Positions 1 through 6,369 of a stretch of DNA of 7,560 bases are shown here, piece after piece. The translations under genes were made by a program, and so were the position numbers. Each line of letters starts with the position of its first letter. Position 1 is the stretch's first letter. The stretch comes from Candidatus Bathyarchaeota archaeon (GTDB lineage Archaea; Thermoproteota; Bathyarchaeia; TCS64). Below the pieces are notes generated by a model, which ran no database searches, was not told where the DNA came from, and worked only from the letters and a program-made list of their open reading frames with translations. The stretch spans positions 1 to 7,560 of the forward strand of contig JAUYEB010000176.1 in assembly GCA_030691555.1 (NCBI GenBank). The letters run 5' to 3'.

Positions 1-47
1 CCCGATAATGCGGGTCGCTTCGTTGCCTAGGTTAGGTATAGATAGCA
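1..47 (+). promoter_or_regulatory. Leader/possible promoter of the beta-CASP gene
   Basis: Short stretch cut by the window edge. It holds a small inverted repeat, CCCG-ATAATG-CGGG (1-14), whose loop contains a GATAAT-like box centred about 41 bp before the ATG at 48. A similar CGATAAT element lies upstream of the GNAT gene. If it is a TATA box, the transcript would have a leader of roughly 15 nt. No good Shine-Dalgarno sequence is visible; AGGT at 34-37 is the closest. It could equally be the tail of an upstream feature outside the window. Confidence 0.25.
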
Positions 48-1307
48 ATGGTAAAGTTAGGATTCATGGGTGGAACCCATGAGGTAGGCCGTAATGCGAT
101 CCTCCTTCAGTCGAATGAGGCGAAATTACTACTCGAATACGGGGTCAAGGTGGGTGAGCCCACCGAGTTCCCCGCCCACGTCAGGGCGAAGGACCTCGAC
201 GGCATAGTCTTGGCGCACGCGCACCTCGACCACAGCGGGGGCACCCCCATGTTCTACCTCAGCGAGAAGAAGCCACTCTTCTGCACGGCCACGACGGCCG
301 ACATCTCGAAGATACTCATCGAGGACATGATCAAGCTCAACAACTACTACCTCCCGTTCGAGTACATCGAGCTCGATAACATGCTGAAGCAGAGGAACGA
401 CCTCGCCTACGGGCAGGAGGTCAAGCTCAAGGACATCAACTTCAACCTACTGAACGCGGGGCACATCCCCGGCTCGGCGATGGTCGACATAGAGGTGAAC
501 GGCAAGAACATCCTCTACACGAGCGACTTCAACACGATCGAGACGAGGCTATGCACAGCCGCCAAGGTCCCCAAGAAGAAGTACGACGCCGTCATCATAG
601 AATCCACATACGCGACCCACGAGCACCCCGAGAGGAAGCAGCTCGAGGCCGACTTCGTCAAGGCCGTCAAGGACGTCGTAAACGGCGGCGGCAAGGTACT
701 CGTCCCCGCCTTCGCGGTCGGCAGGAGCCAGGAGATGTTCAGCATACTCCACGCCCACGGCTTCGAGGGCAACATAGTCCTCGACGGCATGGCACGCGCG
801 GTGGACCGCATCCTCCTCGACAGGCAGGAGGCGGTGAAGACCCCCGCCGCCTTCGAGCAGGCGTGCATGAGGGCGCAGGAGGTCCGCGGCTGGCGGGACA
901 GGCGCAAGGCCCTGAGCCAGGCGAACGTAATCGTCGCCCCCAGCGGCATGCTCCAGGGAGGCACAGCCATCTTCTACATGGAGAAGCTCGGCTTCCGCCC
1001 AGAGAACGCGGTCTTCCTCGTCAGCTTCCAGGTCCCCGGCACCGGCGGCTCCAAGCTCCTAGAGCAGGGCACCTTCAACGTCGCGGAGAAGGACGAGAAG
1101 GTCCTCGCCAAGGTGCGCCACTTCGACTTCAGCAGCCACACGGGCGCGACCCCCCTCCAGAACTTCATAAAGGGGCTGAAGGGGAAGCCGCACATCTACG
1201 TCATCCACGGCGAGCCCGACAGCTGCGACTACCTCGCACAGTGGGCGCAGGACGAGCTGGGCCTCAAGGCCACCGCCCCAAACATGAACGACGAGTTCGA
1301 GGTCTGA
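48..1307 (+). CDS. aCPSF2-type beta-CASP metallo-beta-lactamase ribonuclease
   Basis: 419-residue zinc-dependent nuclease of the metallo-beta-lactamase/beta-CASP family, expected to cut or trim RNA in the cytoplasm. Visible motifs: HAHLDH (residues 57-62, metal ligands H57, H59, D61, H62); AGHIPGS with H139; TSDF with D160; the beta-CASP region with IIEST (E185) and VPAFAVGRSQE (220-229); FSSHTG with H364; and VIHGEP with H387. All zinc ligands are therefore present. The protein starts directly at the lactamase domain, without the N-terminal KH domains of aCPSF1. The CPSF-like AGHIPGS rather than the HSxP motif of RNase J points to the aCPSF2 group. The ATG at 48 gives the expected N-terminus (LGFMGGTHEVGRNA). 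L38e follows 61 bp downstream on the same strand. The first 40 or so codons are less GC-rich than the rest. Family membership is firm; the exact RNA substrate is unknown. Confidence 0.93.
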   Translation: MVKLGFMGGTHEVGRNAILLQSNEAKLLLEYGVKVGEPTEFPAHVRAKDLDGIVLAHAHLDHSGGTPMFYLSEKKPLFCTATTADISKILIEDMIKLNNYYLPFEYIELDNMLKQRNDLAYGQEVKLKDINFNLLNAGHIPGSAMVDIEVNGKNILYTSDFNTIETRLCTAAKVPKKKYDAVIIESTYATHEHPERKQLEADFVKAVKDVVNGGGKVLVPAFAVGRSQEMFSILHAHGFEGNIVLDGMARAVDRILLDRQEAVKTPAAFEQACMRAQEVRGWRDRRKALSQANVIVAPSGMLQGGTAIFYMEKLGFRPENAVFLVSFQVPGTGGSKLLEQGTFNVAEKDEKVLAKVRHFDFSSHTGATPLQNFIKGLKGKPHIYVIHGEPDSCDYLAQWAQDELGLKATAPNMNDEFEV

Positions 1308-1318
1308 CCCCGACCGAA

Positions 1319-1335
1319 AGGCTAAATATTAGCCT
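1319..1335 (+). promoter_or_regulatory. TATA-containing inverted repeat before L38e
   Basis: AGGCTAA-ATA-TTAGCCT is a perfect 7-bp inverted repeat around three bases, with the TATA-like TAAATATTA at its centre. The centre is about 43 bp upstream of the L38e ATG, which predicts a leader near 17 nt containing GGTGG (1357-1361), a plausible ribosome-binding sequence 7 nt before the start. It also lies 12 bp after the nuclease stop, so it could act as a hairpin at the 3' end of that transcript. The promoter reading is inference from spacing. Confidence 0.5.
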
Positions 1336-1368
1336 CCATCCCTCTTGTCAAGACACGGTGGCACGTAC

Positions 1369-1563
1369 ATGCCGAAAGAGATCACAAACGCAGACGAGTT
1401 CCTCAAGCTATCTGAGAAGGCGAGTGAGTGCAAGGTAAAGAAGCTCGGTGAGGTCACGAAGCTCAAGCTGAGGACGCCCGGCAACCTCTTCACTATAAAG
1501 CTCGAGGCGAAGGCGGCGGACGAGTTGCTCGCCAAGCTGACGTGCCCCAAGACCGAGTTGTAA
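1369..1563 (+). CDS. rpl38e: 50S ribosomal protein L38e
   Basis: 64-residue small basic protein matching the L38e pattern: an N-terminal MPKEITNADEFLKLSEKA segment, a lysine-rich central strand (CKVKKLGEVTKLKLRT), the LFTIKL strand, and a final helix, KAADELLAKL. Eukaryotic L38 has the same order (K-I-x-x-I-x-x-F-L, then VKIK, LYTL, and a terminal KAxKLKQSL helix) and is about 70 residues long. It is a component of the large ribosomal subunit. The ATG at 1369 is chosen because GGTGG lies 7 nt upstream and the family begins MP; an in-frame TTG at 1345 would add eight residues not seen in the family. L38e is typical of TACK/Asgard archaea and eukaryotes, so the gene also informs taxonomy. The assignment rests on pattern recognition of a short protein without an alignment. 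Confidence 0.82.
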   Translation: MPKEITNADEFLKLSEKASECKVKKLGEVTKLKLRTPGNLFTIKLEAKAADELLAKLTCPKTEL

Positions 1564-1571
1564 CTCGGCCC

Positions 1572-1602
1572 AGTCTTTTAGACTAGGTGCCAGGCCGGCA
1601 CC
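1572..1602 (+). terminator. Two small hairpins after L38e
   Basis: Immediately after the L38e stop are AGTCT-TTT-AGACT (1572-1584) and GGTGCC-AGGCC-GGCACC (1586-1602), two adjacent perfect inverted repeats with 5- and 6-bp stems. Together they could mark the 3' end of the L38e transcript. There is no long T-tract after the second stem, so classical intrinsic termination is doubtful. Confidence 0.3.
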
Positions 1603-1608
1603 GGTAGT

Positions 1609-1633
1609 CAAATCAATTAAAATGATTAATCAT
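1609..1633 (+). promoter_or_regulatory. AT-rich promoter/operator candidate of the P-type ATPase
   Basis: The only strongly AT-rich stretch between L38e and the ATPase. It contains a TATA-like ATTAAAA (1616-1622), overlapped by ATGATTAATCAT (1622-1633), a perfect 12-bp palindrome. A second, imperfectly centred inverted repeat, AATCA/TGATT, shares its right arm with the palindrome. A start about 25 nt downstream of the TATA-like box would give a leader near 60 nt, much longer than those of most other genes here. A palindrome touching the TATA box is a typical place for an archaeal repressor site. No regulator gene is visible nearby. Confidence 0.5.
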
Positions 1634-1690
1634 GTTCAATTCAGAGTCTGATGTGGGGGGAGAGGCCAAGCAGGGTTAGATAGAAGGTCA

Positions 1691-1711
1691 GGGAGGGAGG
1701 GTGGGTGGGGG
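1691..1711 (+). promoter_or_regulatory. G-quadruplex motif covering RBS and GTG start of the ATPase
   Basis: Five G-runs (1691-1693, 1695-1697, 1699-1701, 1703-1705 and 1707-1711) are separated by single bases A, A, T and T. This exceeds the standard four-run G-quadruplex definition, and one-base loops favour very stable parallel folds. Two GGAGG Shine-Dalgarno matches (1692-1696 and 1696-1700) lie inside it, 8 and 4 nt before the GTG start at 1705-1707, which is also inside it. On the transcript this is the sense strand, so an RNA quadruplex would compete directly with ribosome binding. The motif is seen directly; folding in the cell is inference. Confidence 0.7.
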
Positions 1712-4491
1712 AGAAGTCTGGCTACGACGAATACGCCTTATCTAGGGTAGATGAGGTCTACGGGCGCCTCCAGTCGGGCCCAGATGGGCTGACCGCGGAG
1801 GAGGCAGAGACCCGGATACAGAAGTACGGCCCCAACAAGCTCCCCTCAGCAAAGAAGAGGAGCCTGACTAGCAGGACGATCCTCCAGATCAGGAACGCCT
1901 TTAACCTGCTCCTACTATTCGCCTCGGCCCTCAGCTTCTTCAGCGGGTACGCCTACAGTGACCCCGGCTCGGTGCAGATGGGCGCCGCGATACTGGCAGT
2001 CGTCGTCATAAACGTCGCCTTCAGCATCTTCCAGGAGTACCGAGCCGAGCAGGCAGTCCAGACCATCACAAAGATGATACCGACGAAGGCCAAGGTCCTC
2101 CGCAACGGTGTCGAGGTAGAGATCGAGGTAATTGATGTCGTTCCGGGGGACGTCGTGGTCCTCGACGAGGGCGACAGGGTCCCCGCAGATCTCCGCCTCG
2201 TCAGCGCCTTCGAGGTCTCGGTTGACAACTCGATCCTCACCGGTGAGTCGGAGGCGTTGAGGCGCTTCGTCGACATGACGCCGGGGATGACAGTAAGCAG
2301 CTCGGTGGAGTACCAGAACCTCCTCTTCGCGGGCACCACTATGGTCTCCGGCGTGGCGAGGGGCGTCGTCCTCACGACTGGGAAGGACACCCAGTTCGGT
2401 CGCATAGTCGCCCTCTCGAGCCAGATCGAGGACCCCCTCAGCCCCCTGCAGAGGGACATCGACAGGACGGCGAAGCTCAACCTCGTCCTCTCCGTTGCCG
2501 TGGGCGCCCTCTTCTTCCTCGTCGCCAAGACCTTTGTCAACCTCACCGTCATCGAGAGCATACTCTTCGCCATCGGCGTGATGATAAGCCTCGTCCCCGA
2601 GGGCTTCCAGCTCACGGTCTCGCTGAGTCTAGCCATCACCGCCCTCGGCATGGCGAAGAGGAACGTCGTCGTCAAGCGCCTATCAGCAATCGAGACCATC
2701 GGCTCCATGACCGTCCTCTGCGTCGACAAGACGGGGACGATCACAAGCGGGGAGATGATGGTGGAGAAGCTCTGGGCAGCGGGGAAGGTCTTCGAGGTCA
2801 CCGGGGACGGGTACAGCCCCGATGGCTTCGTCACCGTCGAGGGCAGACGCATCAATCCCCAGGAGAGGCCACACCTCGTTAGCCTCTTCGAGGTCTCCGC
2901 CTTCTGCACGAACGCGAAGCTCGTCGCCCCGACGGACAGGATAGGGCGCTGGGCCGTTCTCGGGGATCCCACGGACGGCGCATTCCTCGTCTTCGCGGGC
3001 AAGGGCGACTTTAACGCCGTCGCCGCCGTCGTTGAGAGCCCGCGCACGTGGCTTCTCCCCTTCGACTCGGCGAGGAGGATGATGACCGTCATCCACGGCT
3101 CCGCCGATGGGGGCTTGAAAGCCTACACGAAGGGCTCATGCTACGACGTTCTTACCCGCTGCACCTCAATCTTCTATGGTGGGAAGACCGAGCCGCTCAG
3201 CGAGGGGATGAGGGATGAGGTTACCCGCCAGATTACCGGCTTCGCCTCCGACGGGTACAGGGTCCTCGCCATGGCGTCGAGGGAGCTATCCCCGGGGGTG
3301 GAGGCGAAATCGGAGCTTGGCGAGACCGAGATGACATTCCTCGGACTCGCCGCCCTCCGCGATCCGCCACGGCCGAAAACGGAGGCCGCCGTCCGTCAGG
3401 CAAAGAGGGCCGGAGTCAGGGTCATCATGATCACGGGCGACCACGAGCTCACCGCCGAGGCCGTGGCAAGGAAGGTAGGCATAATTTCCGACACGAAGCA
3501 CGTCGCAGTGACGGGCTCTGAGTTAAACAGGATGGGCGACGACGAGCTATCGAAGGTGCTCGACACCCCTGAGATAGTGTTCGCCAGGACGACGCCTGAG
3601 CATAAGCTGAGGGTGGTGAGCGCCTTAATGGCGAAGGGTGAGTCGGTCGCGGTGACTGGCGTTGGTGTAAACGACTCCCCCGCCCTTATCGAGGCTAACG
3701 TGGGCATCGCCATGGGGGCTGGCGGCACCGACGTGGCGCGTGAGTCCGCGGACATGGTGCTCCTCGATAACGACTTCACCTCGATCGTCGAGGGGCTCAG
3801 GCTCGGTAGAGCGACCTACGACAACCTTCGCAAGTTCGTCTACTACGTCTACACCCACAACTTCGCCGAGCTCGTCACCTTCGTCGCGTTCATCATCCTC
3901 GGCATCCCACTTCCGCTCCTAGTAATTCAGGTCCTTGCCATCGACCTGCTCCTGGAGATACCCGTCTCCCTCGCCCTCATCACGGAGCCCCCCGAGTCGG
4001 ATGTTCTTGAGAGGCCGCCGAGGGCGAGAAGCGTCAAGCTGATGGGCGGCGAGACTCTCGGGAGAGCAGCGATCATCGGCGCGATAGTCGGTTCCATCGC
4101 GGTGTTGTATGCCTTCAATGTCTGGGGGCGGGGAGGCTGGCACTACGGCGCCGCCACGATAGCCGATCCACGTGTGTACGCGATGGGCACGACTGCAGTG
4201 ATGGTCGGCATCATGATGGGGCAGCTCGGGAACCTCATCTCGACACGCGTCGGCCTCCACTCGGCGATCAAGTCTAACCCCTTCAGCAACAAGTGGATAC
4301 CCATCGGTATACTCGCCGAGCTGGCGCTGCTCGCCCTGATCGTCTACGCGCCGTTCCTCCAGCCCATCTTCGGCACCGCGGCTCTGGCACCGGCGGACTG
4401 GCTAGCCCTGAGCCTGTTGGCGCCAGCCGTCCTCCTCATAGACGAGGCGAGGAAGTACCTGACGCGAAGGATAGCCAAGAAGGGAAACTAG
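1705..4491 (+). CDS. P2-family cation-translocating P-type ATPase
   Basis: 928-residue membrane ion pump using an aspartyl-phosphate intermediate. In order: N-terminal cation-ATPase domain (about 1-60); M1-M2 (66-83, 92-110); actuator domain with TGES (179-182); M3-M4 (258-305) with VPEG (E299); phosphorylation site DKTGT (D341); nucleotide domain with LPFDS (451-455) and KGS (476-478); DPPR (553-556); ITGDH (576-580); K634; and six C-terminal helices (about 711-913). M5 has N719 and E722, and M6 has D747 and E751. Their layout, with the IPLPL linker, resembles Na+/K+- and H+/K+-ATPases more than SERCA, though transported ions cannot be set from sequence alone. The oddity is the hinge motif at 651-657, TGVGVND, where the first, Mg-binding Asp of TGDGxND is Val (codon 3661-3663). 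The GTG start is supported by overlapping GGAGG sequences and a normal N-terminus. The gene is convergent with the aminotransferase. Confidence 0.93.
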   Translation: MGEKSGYDEYALSRVDEVYGRLQSGPDGLTAEEAETRIQKYGPNKLPSAKKRSLTSRTILQIRNAFNLLLLFASALSFFSGYAYSDPGSVQMGAAILAVVVINVAFSIFQEYRAEQAVQTITKMIPTKAKVLRNGVEVEIEVIDVVPGDVVVLDEGDRVPADLRLVSAFEVSVDNSILTGESEALRRFVDMTPGMTVSSSVEYQNLLFAGTTMVSGVARGVVLTTGKDTQFGRIVALSSQIEDPLSPLQRDIDRTAKLNLVLSVAVGALFFLVAKTFVNLTVIESILFAIGVMISLVPEGFQLTVSLSLAITALGMAKRNVVVKRLSAIETIGSMTVLCVDKTGTITSGEMMVEKLWAAGKVFEVTGDGYSPDGFVTVEGRRINPQERPHLVSLFEVSAFCTNAKLVAPTDRIGRWAVLGDPTDGAFLVFAGKGDFNAVAAVVESPRTWLLPFDSARRMMTVIHGSADGGLKAYTKGSCYDVLTRCTSIFYGGKTEPLSEGMRDEVTRQITGFASDGYRVLAMASRELSPGVEAKSELGETEMTFLGLAALRDPPRPKTEAAVRQAKRAGVRVIMITGDHELTAEAVARKVGIISDTKHVAVTGSELNRMGDDELSKVLDTPEIVFARTTPEHKLRVVSALMAKGESVAVTGVGVNDSPALIEANVGIAMGAGGTDVARESADMVLLDNDFTSIVEGLRLGRATYDNLRKFVYYVYTHNFAELVTFVAFIILGIPLPLLVIQVLAIDLLLEIPVSLALITEPPESDVLERPPRARSVKLMGGETLGRAAIIGAIVGSIAVLYAFNVWGRGGWHYGAATIADPRVYAMGTTAVMVGIMMGQLGNLISTRVGLHSAIKSNPFSNKWIPIGILAELALLALIVYAPFLQPIFGTAALAPADWLALSLLAPAVLLIDEARKYLTRRIAKKGN

Positions 4492-4539
4492 CCCCTCGTT
4501 GTGGGCTTAGAACGTCGATTAAAGGGATGTTGGTGGGGT

Positions 4540-5700
4540 CTACGCCTTGGCGAAGACCTTCATCGCCGCGCCTACGCCCGCCCCCGGCTCCTTTACGTAG
4601 CCGAGCTGGTGGAGCGCCATCTCCATCGCGGAGAGGGTGGCGGTGATGTCGTTCACCATATCGCTGCCCATGTGGCCGACGCGTATCGTCTTGTCGGCGA
4701 CTGCCCCGAGGCCGCCCGCGGTTATCACGTTGAACTTACCGATCGCGGCGCGGAACTCGCTGCCCTTCACCGACTCCGGCAGCTTGGGGACGCTCAGGGT
4801 GTGGGCGAGGCTCTTCTCGTCGGGGAAGCTCGTCAGACCCATGCCCTTGATGCCGGCCTGGAAGGCCTTGCTGAAGAGTGCGTGCCTCTTCCAGCGCGCC
4901 TCCAGCCCCTCCTCGTGTATGATCTTCAGCGCTTCGAGCATGCCGAGGACCATACCCGTGGCGGGGGTGGCGAAGTACTTCTTCGGGTCCTCCATTATGG
5001 GGCGCCACCGCTTGAGGTTGGTGTAGTAGTCGGCGATGGGCGTCTTGCGCGCCTCGATGGCCTTCCACGCCTTCTCGTTGAGGCAGAAGAGGCTCAGCCC
5101 CGGCGGGGCGCCGATTGCCTTCTGGCTGCCGCTGAGGCAGAAGTCGATGCCCCACTCGTCCATCTTGAGGGGCATGCCGCCTATGCCGCAGACGCTGTCT
5201 ACAACATAGAGGGCGTCGGTGCCCTTGACCAGCTTACCGATTTCCTCGATGGGGTTCCCTATCCCCGTGCTGGTGTCGACGTGCTCGACGAAGACGGCCT
5301 TGTAGCCTCCCTTGCCGAGCCTCTCCTTCACCAATTTGAGGTCGACCGCCTTGCCCCACTCGAAGGTGAGGCGGTCGGCGACTCCGCCGTGGCCGGGTAC
5401 TATCTCCTGCCACTTCTCGCCGAAGAAGCCGTTCTCTATGCAGAGGACCCTGTCCCCATTCTCGACGAGGTTGGCGGCGGCTGCCTCCATGCCGAGTGTC
5501 CCGCTCCCCGAGATGAGGAACGGCGTCCCGCTCGTCATGAATAGGCTCTTCTGGAGCCTGAGGGTCTCCGTGTATGCCTCTGTGAACTCAGCCGCGCCGT
5601 GGCTTAGGATCGGCTTGGCTAGGGCCCTGAGGACCCTGGGTGAGACCATCGTGGGTCCCGGAATCATGAGTAGCTCGCGCTCGTGGTCCAAAACGCGCAC
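4540..5700 (-). CDS. Class V PLP aminotransferase (alanine-glyoxylate/serine-pyruvate type)
   Basis: 386-residue pyridoxal-phosphate enzyme of aminotransferase class V, probably moving an amino group between alanine or serine and glyoxylate or pyruvate in glycine/serine metabolism. Visible features: the N-terminal IPGPT substrate loop (13-17), SGSGT for phosphate binding (64-68), HVDTSTG (140-146), VVDSV with D168 facing the pyridine nitrogen, SGSQK with the Schiff-base lysine K194 followed by GAPPG, TPAT (245-248), and RVGHMG (340-345), whose arginine binds substrate carboxylate. Length is normal. The start is the GTG at 5700, placed by a TATA-like box about 28 bp upstream (leaderless). An internal ATG at residue 12 would lie right at the IPGP motif and is less likely. 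It follows the pyrophosphatase by 43 bp on the same strand and is convergent with the ATPase gene, with 48 bp between them. The family is firm; the exact amino donor is not determined. Confidence 0.9.
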   Translation of the reverse strand: MRVLDHERELLMIPGPTMVSPRVLRALAKPILSHGAAEFTEAYTETLRLQKSLFMTSGTPFLISGSGTLGMEAAAANLVENGDRVLCIENGFFGEKWQEIVPGHGGVADRLTFEWGKAVDLKLVKERLGKGGYKAVFVEHVDTSTGIGNPIEEIGKLVKGTDALYVVDSVCGIGGMPLKMDEWGIDFCLSGSQKAIGAPPGLSLFCLNEKAWKAIEARKTPIADYYTNLKRWRPIMEDPKKYFATPATGMVLGMLEALKIIHEEGLEARWKRHALFSKAFQAGIKGMGLTSFPDEKSLAHTLSVPKLPESVKGSEFRAAIGKFNVITAGGLGAVADKTIRVGHMGSDMVNDITATLSAMEMALHQLGYVKEPGAGVGAAMKVFAKA

Positions 5701-5722
5701 CTAGGACCATAGCCGACGGCAG

Positions 5723-5732
5723 GCGATTAATG
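5723..5732 (-). promoter_or_regulatory. TATA-like box of the aminotransferase
   Basis: Read on the minus strand, ACATTAATCG lies in the 43-bp gap after the pyrophosphatase. Its AT-rich core is centred about 28 bp before the GTG at 5700, the spacing expected for a leaderless archaeal transcript. It suggests the aminotransferase can be transcribed independently of the upstream gene. Confidence 0.5.
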
Positions 5733-5743
5733 TCTTTCTGGGG

Positions 5744-6280
5744 TCACGACTTGAGCTTGGCGTAGTTGTCCCAGAACCTCTTCTGGGACGCCTCGATGAG
5801 TGCCTTCGCCTCGTCGACGTCGTTCCACATCTCGACCTTCGTCTCCTTGTTCTCGGGCCTCTTGTAGTTGTTGTAGAAGTAGTTGAGCTCGTCTATCATG
5901 CTCTTCGGGATGTCGGGGAGGCTCTTTATGTGCCTGTAGAAGGGGTCGGTGGTGCTGACGGCGATTATCTTGTCGTCTAGGACGCCGTCGTCCCACATCC
6001 TTATGTTGGCGACGGGGCGCGCCACGGTGACGCAGCCGGTGAAGGTGTGCTCGTTTATGAGGAGGACCACGTCGAGGGGGTCGCCGTCGTCGTCGAGGGT
6101 CTGGGGGATGAAGCCGTAGTCGCAGGGGTAGTAGGTGTAGAGGACGCGGTCTAGGACGAAGACGCCCTGCTTCGCCTTGTACTCGTACTTGTTACGACCG
6201 CCACGCGTGATCTCGGTGACGACGTGTATCTGGTTCGGCGGGTCGGGGCCAGCGGGGAAGTCGCGCCAGTAGTCGACCAT
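5744..6280 (-). CDS. ppa: Inorganic pyrophosphatase (family I)
   Basis: 178-residue soluble enzyme hydrolysing pyrophosphate to two phosphates, which pulls nucleic acid, protein and lipid biosynthesis forward. The family I signature DGDPLDV is at 65-71, giving metal ligands D65, D67 and D70. Further active-site positions are NKYEY (30-34, with K31 and E33), YYPCDYGFIP (50-59), the WDDGVLDDK segment with D97, D102 and K104, and NYK (138-140) near the end. Several of these match the residue numbers of the E. coli enzyme. Length is standard and no essential residue is missing. The ATG at 6280 is chosen; an upstream ATG at 6290 is in another frame. The gene is divergent from the GNAT gene across an 89-bp spacer and precedes the aminotransferase on the same strand. 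No functional link with the aminotransferase is obvious beyond co-orientation. Confidence 0.96.
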   Translation of the reverse strand: MVDYWRDFPAGPDPPNQIHVVTEITRGGRNKYEYKAKQGVFVLDRVLYTYYPCDYGFIPQTLDDDGDPLDVVLLINEHTFTGCVTVARPVANIRMWDDGVLDDKIIAVSTTDPFYRHIKSLPDIPKSMIDELNYFYNNYKRPENKETKVEMWNDVDEAKALIEASQKRFWDNYAKLKS

Positions 6281-6310
6281 CTACGCTCATGGAAAGAGGA
6301 GTAGCCACGC

Positions 6311-6320
6311 GTTTAATGTT
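6311..6320 (-). promoter_or_regulatory. TATA-like box of the pyrophosphatase
   Basis: On the minus strand AACATTAAAC is centred about 35 bp before the ATG at 6280, which would give a leader of under 12 nt. No Shine-Dalgarno sequence is visible before the start. It faces the GNAT box at 6338-6344 in the same 89-bp divergent spacer. Confidence 0.5.
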
Positions 6321-6337
6321 TGTCAGCCGACCGCAAC

Positions 6338-6344
6338 GATAATT
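6338..6344 (+). promoter_or_regulatory. TATA-like box of the GNAT gene
   Basis: GATAATTAC is the AT-rich element of this side of the spacer. It is centred about 29 bp upstream of the ATG at 6370, consistent with leaderless transcription. The centres of the two divergent boxes are about 25 bp apart, so initiation complexes on both might compete. Confidence 0.5.
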
Positions 6345-6369
6345 ACCCGACCGGCGAAGCTCAAGGCGA

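Noticed and set aside
1345..1368. Upstream TTG start for L38e adding eight residues
   Set aside because: The ATG at 1369 has a GGTGG ribosome-binding sequence at the right distance and matches the family N-terminus; the extension would also overlap the expected leader.
551..1438. 295-residue open frame on the plus strand overlapping the nuclease gene and part of L38e
   Set aside because: Composition is almost all R, G, P, H and A, as expected from the shifted frame of GC-rich codons; it resembles no family, while the nuclease frame carries all catalytic motifs.
1564..1704. Possible small RNA gene or riboswitch between L38e and the ATPase
   Set aside because: Only short hairpins, an AT-rich promoter-like island and G-runs are seen; no tRNA-like cloverleaf or known riboswitch core was recognised by eye.
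1953..3092. 379-residue open frame on the minus strand inside the ATPase gene
   Set aside because: Translation is Ser/Thr/Arg-rich with no recognisable domain; it is the antisense shadow of a well-conserved P-type ATPase.
4501..5544. 347-residue open frame on the plus strand opposite the aminotransferase
   Set aside because: Low-complexity A/E/L/V-rich antisense translation with no motif; the opposite strand holds the full set of PLP-enzyme motifs.
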